Positions 43,426 to 52,929 of a stretch of 64,000 nucleotides of DNA are shown one piece after another (position 1 is the stretch's first letter; the number at the start of each line of letters is the position of its first letter). Under the pieces are notes generated by a model. That model did not search any database. It saw only the letters and a program-made list of their open reading frames with translations, and was not told the origin of the DNA. The translations under genes and the position numbers were made by a program. Source of the stretch: Nostoc sp. NIES-4103. Lineage in GTDB: Bacteria > Cyanobacteriota > Cyanobacteriia > Cyanobacteriales > Nostocaceae. The stretch spans positions 48,051 through 112,050 of the forward strand of contig NZ_AP018289.1 of NCBI RefSeq assembly GCF_002368335.1, in the 5' to 3' direction.

Positions 43426-46173
43426 TTAACTACCCTTGAGTGAAGCAACTAACTGACGTGCAAATGCAGAAACCGCTTCGTATTTATCGCTGTAATGACG
43501 CATCGCTTTTTGACGTGCAGCTTGTTCATGAGGATTATTAGCAACTACTGCTAATTGTTCGTAACCTGGATAATAACGGCAAAAAGTATAAATGCCATTA
43601 TCATCTAGTAGCCATTGGCTGTAAACGCCTTCTTTGCGAGGAAAAAAGCTTTCTGTAGCATTACGAGAAATAATCTCGCGGGGATATTTCAATATGTTGA
43701 TAAAACTATCTACCGCCACTGGCTGAATACGTCCTATCAATCTTGTTGTCAAGTTTTGTAAAATTTTCGATGCTGCTTTCGATTTGGCGATGGTGTCGGG
43801 GTCTTGGGCTGATAATATAACTCTGATACCAGCTTTGGCACCGTTGGCACAAATTCGCCCAACTAAGTCAGAAATTTGGTCAAATTCAAATAAAATTGGT
43901 GCTTCATCGATAAAGAATATGGAAGCGGGACTGCTTAATGCGCGTCGCAATGCTGCTGAATAAGCACTCAAAGATAGCACGGCTGCATCTTCGTTATCGG
44001 ATAGGTTTCTCAACGCAAAAACCAAAAGTTGTGCGTCGGTGGGAAAGCTAGATGGTGCAGAAATTGATTGTCCGACGCGGCTAGAAAGCCAGAATTGCAA
44101 GCGTAGGTGAATTTGACTTAAAGCATCTTCAACTCTACCACTCATGGTATCTAATAATAGATGTTCTGGTGAGCAGAAGTAGAGAAAATCTCTTAATGTG
44201 GGGGTTTTTTGCCAAGCCTCGCTACCAAAACCTCCTGCTATTGCTTGACGATATCGCTCTTGAATGCCTTCATCGGCAAAGAAGGCTCTTAATGCTAAGT
44301 TGAGAAGGGAACGGACGGTTTGTGATAGCAGCTGATTTTCAGTGGATGAGCCTAAAACCATCGTCATTAAGGCTGATTCTAGAAAACCAGTATAATCAAG
44401 CAAGCGATCGCGCTGTTCTTCTGGTGATAGCGATCGCAAATCTGGCTGTTCAAATAAGTTATTTGATTGTTTGGAAATATCAAAATACGCCCCATTTCCT
44501 TCCATAAACTCTGTATAGTCGGTAAATGTAGACGTACCATCGGGTTTAGGAAAGTCTAATGCGATTACAGGAATCCCATGAGCTAAAGCTTGAGTTAAAA
44601 TTCCTGACACTAATACCGATTTACCTGCACGAGTTGTGGCAAATAATGCTAAATTTTTGTGTTGGTTAAATAAATCTAGATGTACTGGTGTACCCCCTTC
44701 TTCAGAAATCAACTCAAAGCCGTACTTATCACCTGCTTTCGTTAACACTAAAGGCATCAATCCCGGAACTTCACTTGTTAAATACAGCTGTCTGCGGTTA
44801 AAGGGTGTTACTAATAAACCTTCCCAAACTATCGGTAGAGATTGTAACCAAATTTTCCAGGTATATTCTGTTTCTCTTATTACCTGTGCAGGACGTTGAA
44901 AACAGTTTTCTATATATCTTGTGGCTTCATCTAATTTTTCTACACTGGGACGATGTACAAAAATAGCTATCCCTGCATAAATAGGTACTGCACCTTCAAA
45001 TAATTGTTCTTGTGCTGCTACGGATTTTTTTAATTTTAATTGGGCGTTGACATCAATAGTTTTACTTTTTTCTTGAGCCATGATAGCTGTCATATTTGAC
45101 TGCTTCAACACTCGTTGTAAGGTAGTTTTCACTATTGCCGGATTTGCAGCAGTTAATTGACAGAAAATTTCTGTATCTACTACTGTCTCTCTTGCTAGCA
45201 GTTCCCAAAAATAACGCAGTTGGGCAAATTTATTCGACCAACCACCGGGTTTTTCCAAAAATGTGAGTGCGCCAATGTAATTATTCTTAACATTAATCCA
45301 GCGGCGATCGGCAGTCGGTACATTAGATCCCATCAACAAAGTTGTGCTGTGGATATTTTCTACGAGCAATTTGCTACTATTTAAATCGGAAGCAACTTTT
45401 TCGTGTATACCGTTTTCATCTACATGGATTAATTGCGGAATTTCTATAGGTTCTGTATCATTAAATCGTCTCCAGACGTTTTCCCAAAGTTCAGCAGCTG
45501 TCAAAGGCTTAATCTGCAATCCCATTTTGTTGGATAACAACTGCTCCCAGCGAGAAAAGCCTTGTTGGTAAGCATTATTGATGATAGTTTCAATACGTTG
45601 GTTTTCAGCATCTGCCAGTTCACCTTTAAATTTCAACCACCACAATTCAGCTTTGCCTAAAAGTTTTTCTATCCAATCATCAGCATTTGTCGCATTTGGT
45701 TCAATGGTATAGGTAACATAAATCCGCAGAAATTTTGGCTTGCGAATCCCAGAATTAGTAAGTTCTCTAGCTCTAGCTCGTTCTGCCATCAACAAATATT
45801 TGATATCCCGTGATGGTGTATGCTTGATTAAGTCTGCTAGTTCTTGTTGGCGCTTTTTATCTGAACTAAAAGACCCCATATGCAGTGTCATTTTTTCACC
45901 ATATGGTATGTCTTTTAAACCAGATTCGATATTATTAAAAACAGTATCTATCTGTTCATCTCTTAAGGTTGTATGAATGCCCCGACATTCAAAACCGAAA
46001 ACGAAGCAAAACCTATCCCTTTGGGTTCCTTTGGTCAAAATATAAGCGCCAATATCACGCCCATTCAGCGAGATGCTTAGCATTGTTGCCAGATGTAAAG
46101 CATCTTCAAATGGTGTTAATCTTACGTCTTGACCTGCGATGCCTATGCTTTTTTTTCCGATTTTTTGCTTCAT
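43426..46173 (-). CDS. VirB4/TraC-like conjugation ATPase
   Basis: From ATG 46173 the protein has 915 residues; the longer frame to 46233 needs a TTG start and overlaps the preceding gene more. The N-terminal half resembles the VirB4/TraC adaptor domain. The ATPase has Walker A TTRAGKSVLVSG (GKS at about 517-519) and Walker B ASIFFIDEAPIL (about 750-761), with ALSSPASIFFIDEAP and VILSAQDPDTIAKS as in the family. VirB4 powers pilus assembly and transfer. The start overlaps the VirB3-like gene by 68 bp, so the two are coupled. Confidence 0.82.
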   Translation of the reverse strand: MKQKIGKKSIGIAGQDVRLTPFEDALHLATMLSISLNGRDIGAYILTKGTQRDRFCFVFGFECRGIHTTLRDEQIDTVFNNIESGLKDIPYGEKMTLHMGSFSSDKKRQQELADLIKHTPSRDIKYLLMAERARARELTNSGIRKPKFLRIYVTYTIEPNATNADDWIEKLLGKAELWWLKFKGELADAENQRIETIINNAYQQGFSRWEQLLSNKMGLQIKPLTAAELWENVWRRFNDTEPIEIPQLIHVDENGIHEKVASDLNSSKLLVENIHSTTLLMGSNVPTADRRWINVKNNYIGALTFLEKPGGWSNKFAQLRYFWELLARETVVDTEIFCQLTAANPAIVKTTLQRVLKQSNMTAIMAQEKSKTIDVNAQLKLKKSVAAQEQLFEGAVPIYAGIAIFVHRPSVEKLDEATRYIENCFQRPAQVIRETEYTWKIWLQSLPIVWEGLLVTPFNRRQLYLTSEVPGLMPLVLTKAGDKYGFELISEEGGTPVHLDLFNQHKNLALFATTRAGKSVLVSGILTQALAHGIPVIALDFPKPDGTSTFTDYTEFMEGNGAYFDISKQSNNLFEQPDLRSLSPEEQRDRLLDYTGFLESALMTMVLGSSTENQLLSQTVRSLLNLALRAFFADEGIQERYRQAIAGGFGSEAWQKTPTLRDFLYFCSPEHLLLDTMSGRVEDALSQIHLRLQFWLSSRVGQSISAPSSFPTDAQLLVFALRNLSDNEDAAVLSLSAYSAALRRALSSPASIFFIDEAPILFEFDQISDLVGRICANGAKAGIRVILSAQDPDTIAKSKAASKILQNLTTRLIGRIQPVAVDSFINILKYPREIISRNATESFFPRKEGVYSQWLLDDNGIYTFCRYYPGYEQLAVVANNPHEQAARQKAMRHYSDKYEAVSAFARQLVASLKGS

Positions 46174-46498
46174 GGTTAATTTCCAGCAAGCTTTGATAAC
46201 GAGCAAAGCCTCTAGTCCAAGTGGGAACTCCAATAAATTTACTTAAAAAGCGCCAACTCCTACCACCAGTTAATATCCACCAAGTCGCTATTCCCCAACC
46301 AGCAATTAGTACTGTCCACAACCATCTTTGAAAATCATCTGGAAAAAGTCCCCCAAAAATTCCATTAACAATAAAGTATGAAGTTAAAGCAATAACTATC
46401 CAGGGAAAAATTTGATCCGCGGGAAGTGGCCCTAATGATGGTTGGCTACCTAATATTTGATTAACTGGGCGAAATTCTTGTTCCCCTTTTTCAGCCAT
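46106..46498 (-). CDS. VirB3/TraL-like small membrane protein
   Basis: The 130-residue protein begins with a soluble stretch (RPVNQILGSQPSLGPLPADQIFPW) and has two membrane helices at about 32-52 and 58-77, then a very basic C-terminus (KNRKKKHRHRRSRRK). VirB3/TraL proteins have this size and pattern and work with VirB4. It overlaps the VirB4-like gene by 68 bp and follows the VirB2-like gene after 40 bp. Confidence 0.6.
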   Translation of the reverse strand: MAEKGEQEFRPVNQILGSQPSLGPLPADQIFPWIVIALTSYFIVNGIFGGLFPDDFQRWLWTVLIAGWGIATWWILTGGRSWRFLSKFIGVPTWTRGFARYQSLLEINHEAKNRKKKHRHRRSRRKINTI

Positions 46499-46538
46499 AA
46501 CACATTTATGAATTCTGCTTGATTCTGGTAGAAATTAA

Positions 46539-47159
46539 TTATCTACTACTATCACCAATCACAAAACCTGTGAGTACATCGGCGACAGTCACAGCAACTA
46601 CGACCAATAAAGGAACTCTAGCGACACTTTGCCAATCTTCATCTTTCCGCACTGCATTAATCACACCAATTAGGGAAATTGCAATATATAGTAAATAAAT
46701 TGCCCGCAACACGTTGAAGATTAAACTCACTGCTGCTTGAGTACCACTACTATTTGTTGTTGCACCTTGTGTTAGGTTATTTTTAAAGAAATCTTCTGCT
46801 CTCTTAAAAAATTGTGCTTGTGCAGGGTCTGCAAAGTAGTCTAACCAAAATAAACTGAGAATCGTGACTACTGCCAATATTTGTAATGGTACAACCCATT
46901 GCTTTGGTAAATCCACTTGCTGACCAATTTTGTGTATAACTATTGCTATTAAACTACCAATTAATAAACAAAAAAGTAAAATAGGGCTTTTGAAGCTGAT
47001 AACGCTTAAAAACACAGCACAAGCAAGCAGAAAAGGTACAGACTCAATTAGGCTAAGATAGCAAAATTCTAGTATACCTTTCAATTTATAAGATGTTTTG
47101 TTAGCATTAACAACTATACTTTGGTACAACTTTTTCACCTGATAACTATTTCTAGACAT
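46539..47159 (-). CDS. VirB2-like prepilin or membrane protein, first gene of the T4SS-like cluster
   Basis: This 206-residue protein has hydrophobic segments at about 37-57, 60-78, 87-107, 141-165 and 180-200. The C-terminal 95 residues look like a VirB2-type pilin: a DPAQAQ cleavage-like site followed by FFKRAEDFFKNNL and two helices with a short polar loop (VINAVRKDEDWQS). The N-terminal two-helix extension is unlike VirB2. It may be a fusion or a different membrane protein. The gene has a 1.6 kb gene-poor region upstream. Confidence 0.5.
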   Translation of the reverse strand: MSRNSYQVKKLYQSIVVNANKTSYKLKGILEFCYLSLIESVPFLLACAVFLSVISFKSPILLFCLLIGSLIAIVIHKIGQQVDLPKQWVVPLQILAVVTILSLFWLDYFADPAQAQFFKRAEDFFKNNLTQGATTNSSGTQAAVSLIFNVLRAIYLLYIAISLIGVINAVRKDEDWQSVARVPLLVVVAVTVADVLTGFVIGDSSR

Positions 47160-48764
47160 TTGATAATTTCCCTGTTTGTTAATTAATGATTACCAGTATA
47201 GTAATTTTATCTTAGTTGCCATAATTACAAACTCCATTGAACGTACAAGATTTTCTCGGAAGCTAGAATGTCAAAAAAAGAACACTTTTGTGTCAAGAGA
47301 AGTTCTATGGCTGTAGACAGGTTTCCCAACCCAGGTGACTGGGATCGGTTTCTCTGTTTGAGGAACCAGTATACCCTTACACGTGCAGCTTTTCGTACTC
47401 CTTGGGAGAATCCGCAGGGTATGATCACGACTGGTATGAAAGTGTCCATCAGTAAACAAGAGAAGATTTCACAAATCATTTAGGAATGCTGTCTTAGTTG
47501 TCTTTAACCTTAAAATTCGATTATTTCACATCAGTTAACAATTATTTATGATATAAAATTATAGTAGCTATTCCTCATCTTGGACATTATTAAGATTAAG
47601 TTAACCTAATTTAAGTATTTGGTTAAATATGTACTTGATTTAAAAGTTTTTGGGATTCTTATAATAGTCATGAACCTGGTTCATTTTGCTATTTACATAA
47701 TTCATCCTTCTTGACAGTTCGACTCATCTATTGGCAATGTGAAAAAACTATCCTGCATCCTATTTAATTGCTATCAATGAACGATAATCTGGCGAAATGA
47801 TGTGATAAAATACTCCACATTTATGTTGGATAGTTAATTGTGTTCACTGATAACTAATGACAATCATTGGTCAACGACCTGATCCTTTATTCGATGTGCT
47901 TTAGCTGATTAAATCCAATTTTTAATTCCATTATTTTTGATGTCCTTGTTTGCTAGGTTACTTTTCAGTAAATTCTTTAAGCATATCTACGAGTCTCTGT
48001 CTTTTTAACACCTGTATTTTAAAATACGCAAGTGCTAAAATTTGCTATGTTGTTGCTGCTACAATCACCCTCCTCGACTGGAAAATCCAGTTTTGATTCT
48101 AACCCTAAAAGGGAAGTTGTCAAAAACAAAACTGGGAGATATTGATTCACCGCCGTGGTTTGAAGACAACTACAATACATACATATAGTAGTTATTGATA
48201 GCCATCACACCCATATAGCGCCAGTTCAGCACTTAAGTATAAACTTATCATTATTATCATTGTGCAACACTTTCCCAAGCAGATGGATGAATTTTTCTGT
48301 GCTATGGCTAATTTGTATAAAGCGATATCTGATGATAAGTCGCACTGTGTCTACGCCCGCCTTCATACCACCTTTGATACAGCTGTTGCATAGTTAGAGT
48401 GTATTGCTGCTTGACCACGGAAATCATATCTAAAATTTTATCAAGTGCGATCGCTCGCCATTGATCATGTTTTGGATCATCACTCAAGCAAGTTAGCTCT
48501 ATGTAATTACCTACACCTTACTTGATTTCGAGGTAAGCCTTTGAACATTTTTGTTAAGAGACTTGAAAATTTAAGTAATTTCGTCAAGTCTATCACAATT
48601 GTATCAGTTTTTTTTATACAAAAATAATATTCAGTTTTTTATTCCATAGGGTTAAACGACCTAATATTTCGACCCAGACCAGCACGTGTTAATAACCCAG
48701 ATGCCCGATTTTAGACATCTGAGTTTCTGTCAAAGCTTCTGGATTTGCGACTGGACTAACAAGT
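47160..48764. other. 1.6-kb gene-poor region upstream of the T4SS-like cluster
   Basis: No convincing gene is present. An ORF at 47268-47483 (71 codons, ATG) overlaps an antisense ORF and has no recognised similarity. A short frame at about 48267-48393 (GTG, 42 codons) ends KSHCVYARLHTTFDTAVA. The rest is AT-rich with inverted pieces such as GGAAAATCC near 48080 and AGATG...CATCT near 48699-48721. Old coding remnants are likely, and the promoter of the T4SS-like operon should lie in the first 200 bases. Confidence 0.45.
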
Positions 48765-49205
48765 TTAAATTTTATGCTTGATGTGTGAATAAAGAAGTTC
48801 GCGATCGCTGTTGGGATCAACAATCAAACACTGACAATTTTCTCCACCTGCATGATTTCCCAGGACAACAGCAACGCGGCCCTTGGGACAAACTCCCAAA
48901 CAACTGGTGCTGACAACTCGAAATTCACCCCACAATCCCTCCAATTTCAGCCGCGATTTCAGCCAATTGTGTAATTCTTCTGAAGCCGTTGCACCTGTGT
49001 TTGGTCGATTGGAGTCAGATAGCGATCGCTCTTTTGTACACTGGGAACACACAAGCACTAAACCGGACTTCCACCGAGGAGAAACAGTAGCAATAGCAGC
49101 GCTTGAGCGGCGAGAATTTAGGGGCGATGGTTGTTGAGAATTGTCAGAAAACCGCTGAATGATGCCTTTGAGCGATCGCTTGATCAACTTTTTCAGTTTC
49201 TTCAT
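48765..49205 (-). CDS. Thioredoxin-like [2Fe-2S] ferredoxin
   Basis: From ATG 49205, with AGGG six bases before it (TTG 49211 would touch the ribosome site), the protein has 146 residues. A basic N-terminus (MKKLKKLIKRSLKGIIQRF) and a Ser-rich linker lead to the 2Fe-2S domain: LVLVCSQCTKE and VVSTSCLGVCPKGRVAVVLG give the four Cys. Such domains occur alone in cyanobacteria and carry electrons or sense redox state. It starts 12 bp after the PadR gene stop, so the two likely form an operon. Confidence 0.88.
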   Translation of the reverse strand: MKKLKKLIKRSLKGIIQRFSDNSQQPSPLNSRRSSAAIATVSPRWKSGLVLVCSQCTKERSLSDSNRPNTGATASEELHNWLKSRLKLEGLWGEFRVVSTSCLGVCPKGRVAVVLGNHAGGENCQCLIVDPNSDRELLYSHIKHKI

Positions 49206-49217
49206 AAACAACCCTAT

Positions 49218-49844
49218 CTATTTCTCTGAAAGGATAGTGTAAATTTCCCGTTTAGTCTCCTCAAGTAGCTCACGCACCCGATTCATCCGCTCTACATTAC
49301 CGCTGCGAGCCACCTGTATCACAGCAGTTGCTAACTCTCCTGCTACATTCCGCAACTCGATAAACTCTTGAGGCTTGCCTTTCACAAAGCTCTTGAAAGC
49401 ATCCCAAGGAGAATCTGAGGTTTCCTGTTGGGCACGTTCTGCTAGTAGTTGCCTACCTTGATCTGTAATCGTATAAACTCGCTTGCCGCTTTGCTGTTCG
49501 CTCGTCAAATAGCCCCCTTCTTCTAACATCTGGAGCGTTGGATACACCGAGCCGGGACTGAGGCGACGAAAGCCTCCATAACGGACTTCCATCGCTTTAA
49601 TGAGGTCATAACCATGGCTGGGACGCTCAGATAACAATTCCAACAGCAGAAACTTTATATCACCCCGACGAGTGCGATATTCATCTTTCCAACCACGACC
49701 AAACATATCGTCAACAAAGTGCTTACCATGATCTTTTCCATGATGATGACGATGCTGGAAGTGATGGCTGACATGGAATGGTTCGTCCTGGCTTATTCCT
49801 GCCCATGCCGGTGTGGGAACGCGAAAGCGAAAGTGTCTAAACAT
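49218..49844 (-). CDS. PadR-family transcriptional regulator with His-rich N-terminus
   Basis: From ATG 49844 the protein has 208 residues. The N-terminal 50 residues are His-rich (HVSHHFQHRHHHGKDHGKH), which may bind metal. The PadR winged-helix follows: RRGDIKFLLLELLSERPSHGYDLIKAME, GGFRRLSPGSVYPTLQMLEEGGYL and GKRVYTITDQGRQLL. The C-terminal helix dimerises. It likely represses itself and the [2Fe-2S] gene 12 bp downstream. A TTG start at 49862 lacks a ribosome site. Confidence 0.9.
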   Translation of the reverse strand: MFRHFRFRVPTPAWAGISQDEPFHVSHHFQHRHHHGKDHGKHFVDDMFGRGWKDEYRTRRGDIKFLLLELLSERPSHGYDLIKAMEVRYGGFRRLSPGSVYPTLQMLEEGGYLTSEQQSGKRVYTITDQGRQLLAERAQQETSDSPWDAFKSFVKGKPQEFIELRNVAGELATAVIQVARSGNVERMNRVRELLEETKREIYTILSEK

Positions 49845-49875
49845 AGGTAAATTTGAAATCAACTTTCTCGATCAT

Positions 49876-49906
49876 ACGATATATCGTGATATATTGCGAT
49901 ATATCG
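49876..49906. promoter_or_regulatory. Probable PadR operator: two CGATATATCG palindromes
   Basis: The 10-mer palindrome CGATATATCG occurs at 49877-49886 (extended to ACGATATATCGT, 49876-49887) and again at 49897-49906. The centres are 20 bp apart (two turns of DNA), with a degenerate TGATATAT between them. The site lies 32 bp upstream of the PadR start. PadR proteins bind such ATAT-centred inverted repeats at their own promoters. Confidence 0.65.
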
Positions 49907-50178
49907 TCAAATAGGTAATGGGGAATAGGGGCTAGGGATTGGGTTAAAGTTGCTGACTGTTGACCGTTGACTGTGAACAGTGGGATATTTTTTATTTGGA
50001 AGTCCGTAATCAAATTTGCTCTAAAACCAAACACATATTAGAAAACTTCCCCAGTACCCAATCCCCAATCCCCAGTCCCCAGTCCCCAGTCCCCAGTCCC
50101 CAATACCCAACCCCTAACTACTTTTGTGCTGACAACTATACTGGTTTTTATAATCCTCAAACCGGAGTGGTGTGAGCA

Positions 50179-52050
50179 ATGTGTGGAATTGTTGGGTATA
50201 TAGGCACTCAAGCGGCAACAGAAATTTTATTGGCTGGGTTAGAAAAATTAGAATATCGGGGCTATGATTCTGCTGGAATCGCTACTGTTTGGGAAGGTGA
50301 AACTCATTGTGTGCGGGCAAAGGGTAAACTGCATAACTTGCGTTCTAAACTCGAACAAATAGAAATTCCCGCGCAAATTGGCATTGGTCATACTCGTTGG
50401 GCAACTCATGGCAAGCCAGAAGAGTACAATGCCCATCCCCACATGGATACAGCGAAGCGAATCGCGGTGGTACAAAATGGTATTGTCGAGAATTACCGCG
50501 AGTTACGCGAGGATTTGAAACAAAAAGGACATGTGTTTGTTTCTGAGACCGACACAGAAGTCATTCCCCACCTCATCGCCGAATTTTTAAAGAATTCTTC
50601 CTCATCTGATTTCCTAGACGCAATTCGTCAAGCTGTTAACCACCTAGAAGGGGCATTTGCGATCGCAGTGATTTCTGCTGACTACCCTGATGAGTTAATT
50701 GTTGTGCGTCAACAAGCGCCTTTGGTGATCGGGTTTGGTCAAGGTGAGTTTTTCTGTGCTTCTGATACGCCTGCGATCGTTGCTCATACTCGTGCGGTGT
50801 TACCTCTGGAAAATGGCGAAATTGCTCGTTTGACACCTTTGGGAGTTGAAATTTACAACTTTGCTGGCGACAGGTTGAAAAAACAACCACGCTTGCTGAA
50901 TTTCAGCTCCACAATGGTGGAAAAGCAGGGTTTCAAGCACTTCATGCTCAAGGAAATTCACGAACAGCCAGGAGTAGTCAGAGCAAATTTAGATGCATAC
51001 TTTCGTAGTGATGTCAATCCAGGGGAGTCACCAATTAATTTAGGTTTACCTACAGAACTTTACGCCGATTTAGAACAAATTCATATCCTTGCCTGTGGTA
51101 CCAGTTGGCACGCAGCATTAATCGGAAAATACTTAATTGAACAGCTAGCAGGAATTTCGACTCAGGTACATTATGCTTCTGAGTATCGCTACGCACCACC
51201 ACCATTAACAGCTAATACCTTGATTATTGGCGTTACCCAATCAGGTGAAACTGCTGATACTCTAGCAGCTTTGGCCATGGAAAAAGAACGTCGTCAGGGC
51301 AAAGAACCCAAGTATCAAGCGCGATTATTAGGGATTACCAATCGCCCAGAAAGTAGCCTCGGTCATATGATACCGCATATCATCAGTACCTTGGCAGGAA
51401 TTGAAATTGGGGTAGCGGCGACCAAAACTTTTATTGCTCAATTGATGGCGTTTTATGCATTGGCATTGGATTTGGCTTATCGTCGTCAAACAGTTGCACC
51501 AGATAAAATAACAGAAATTATTAATAGTTTGCGGCAGATTCCGAAAGAAATTGAAGCAACTTTAGAAAGTCAAGAAAAATTAACTGAACAGTTAGCCCAT
51601 GAATTTGCCGAAACCCAAGATTTCATCTTTTTAGGAAGAGGAATTAACTTCCCCATTGCTTTAGAAGGTGCTCTGAAATTAAAGGAAATTAGCTACATTC
51701 ACGCCGAAGGGTATCCGGCTGGTGAAATGAAACATGGCCCCATCGCTTTATTAGATGCAAAAGTTCCAGTAGTAGCGATCGCTGTTCCTGGTACTGTGTA
51801 TGAAAAGGTGATTTCCAACGCCCAAGAAGCCAAAGCTAGAGATTCGCGATTAATTGGTGTGACTCCCGTCAACGATGGCGAAGCGGCGGAAATATTTAAC
51901 GATTTGCTTCCCGTTTCCCATGTGGAAGAATTACTCTCTCCCATTCTTGCGGTAGTACCTTTGCAATTATTGGCTTATCACATTGCCGCCCGTCGCGGTT
52001 TAGACGTTGACCAGCCCAGAAATTTGGCCAAGTCTGTAACTGTGGAATAG
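50179..52050 (+). CDS. glmS: Glutamine-fructose-6-phosphate aminotransferase (isomerizing)
   Basis: This 623-residue enzyme makes glucosamine-6-phosphate for cell-wall and lipopolysaccharide synthesis. The N-terminal glutaminase starts CGIVGYIG with Cys2 and has LEYRGYDSAGIA and HTRWATHG. Two SIS isomerase domains follow (ILACGTSWHAAL, GVTQSGETADTLAA, GRGINFPIALEGALKLKEISYIHAEGYPAGEMKHGPIALL). The C-terminus RNLAKSVTVE is canonical. The last 85 codons are duplicated 0.9 kb downstream (52936-53190). The 3' end of glmS is a well-known insertion target of Tn7-type elements. Confidence 0.97.
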   Translation: MCGIVGYIGTQAATEILLAGLEKLEYRGYDSAGIATVWEGETHCVRAKGKLHNLRSKLEQIEIPAQIGIGHTRWATHGKPEEYNAHPHMDTAKRIAVVQNGIVENYRELREDLKQKGHVFVSETDTEVIPHLIAEFLKNSSSSDFLDAIRQAVNHLEGAFAIAVISADYPDELIVVRQQAPLVIGFGQGEFFCASDTPAIVAHTRAVLPLENGEIARLTPLGVEIYNFAGDRLKKQPRLLNFSSTMVEKQGFKHFMLKEIHEQPGVVRANLDAYFRSDVNPGESPINLGLPTELYADLEQIHILACGTSWHAALIGKYLIEQLAGISTQVHYASEYRYAPPPLTANTLIIGVTQSGETADTLAALAMEKERRQGKEPKYQARLLGITNRPESSLGHMIPHIISTLAGIEIGVAATKTFIAQLMAFYALALDLAYRRQTVAPDKITEIINSLRQIPKEIEATLESQEKLTEQLAHEFAETQDFIFLGRGINFPIALEGALKLKEISYIHAEGYPAGEMKHGPIALLDAKVPVVAIAVPGTVYEKVISNAQEAKARDSRLIGVTPVNDGEAAEIFNDLLPVSHVEELLSPILAVVPLQLLAYHIAARRGLDVDQPRNLAKSVTVE

Positions 52051-52190
52051 GCTATTAATAGAGGTAGTAGCACACACATGCTACTACCTACTAATGTGCA
52101 ATTCTTATGATTTTTTGAGAACCATAGCACAAGCCTTAATAGTTAGGACATCAACAGATGATAGAACCTAGACACAAAGCGAAAAATCGG

Positions 52191-52209
52191 AGCGGCGGCT
52201 GACGCCGCT
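52191..52209. terminator. Hairpin after glmS
   Basis: Arms AGCGGCG and CGCCGCT around GCTGA lie 140 bp after the glmS stop. It is GC-rich, has no T-run, and could be a terminator or a repeat. CCCCAGT units follow at 52240-52275. Confidence 0.45.
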
Positions 52210-52315
52210 CTGAACTTTTCAAGACAAAGACTTTTCACCCAGTCCCCAGTCCCCAGTCCCCAGTCCCCAGTCCCCTGCTATACCTCAAACAAACCCCTTT
52301 ATTAGAGATTATGCC

Positions 52316-52891
52316 ATGACACAGACAACCACAGAGCGTCTGTACTCTTTTGAAGAATATCTTGCATATGACGATGGTACTGATAACCGTTATGAACTGG
52401 TGGATGGAAAACTAGAACTTATGAATCCACCAACTTTCAGACATTTACTGATTTCTGACTTTATTCAGGATAATTTTAAGGCAGAAATCAAGCGCTTGGG
52501 TTTACCTTGGCTATGTTTTAGAGAGGCGGGGGTGAGAACGGGATGGCGGAAGTCAAGATTACCTGATGTTTATGTTGTCACGGCTGAACAGGTAAAGGAA
52601 TCCCTGGATGAGTCGGCTGTTTGTCAGACTGCACCAATATTAGTAGTGGAAGTGGTGAGTCTTGATTCAGTAAAGCGCGATTATCGCTATAAACGTTCTG
52701 AATATGCGGCGTTGGAGATTCCTGAGTATTGGATTGTAGACCCAATAGAGTCAAAAATTACAATTTTATTGTTGTCAGAAGGATTGTACGAGGAAAAAGA
52801 ATTTAGCAAAAGTGAGCAAATTGTGTCTGCAACTTTCCCGGAAATTGTGTTGACAGTTGAACAAATTTTAGCTGCGGGTAATCTTGAGTAG
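52316..52891 (+). CDS. Uma2-family (DUF820) putative restriction-endonuclease-fold protein
   Basis: This 191-residue protein matches Uma2: YSFEEYLAYDDGTDNRYELVDGKLELMNPPTFRHLLI, GVRTGWRKSRLPDVYVV, APILVVEVVSLDSVKRDYRYKRSEYAALEIPEYWIVDP. The Asp of LPDV and the Glu/Lys of VVEVV...YKRSEY form a PD-(D/E)XK-like core. The family is very numerous in cyanobacteria; its biology is largely unknown. The gene lies between the true glmS end and the copied glmS tail, so it looks like cargo of an insertion. Confidence 0.9.
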   Translation: MTQTTTERLYSFEEYLAYDDGTDNRYELVDGKLELMNPPTFRHLLISDFIQDNFKAEIKRLGLPWLCFREAGVRTGWRKSRLPDVYVVTAEQVKESLDESAVCQTAPILVVEVVSLDSVKRDYRYKRSEYAALEIPEYWIVDPIESKITILLLSEGLYEEKEFSKSEQIVSATFPEIVLTVEQILAAGNLE

Positions 52892-52929
52892 AAAATAGCG
52901 ATCCCTACGGCGGGCTGCACCTACCTTTT

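Noticed and set aside
47268..47483. 71-codon plus-strand frame (MSKKEHFCVKRSS...)
   Set aside because: A similar-length antisense frame exists, no recognised family, and the region otherwise looks decayed; kept only as a note.
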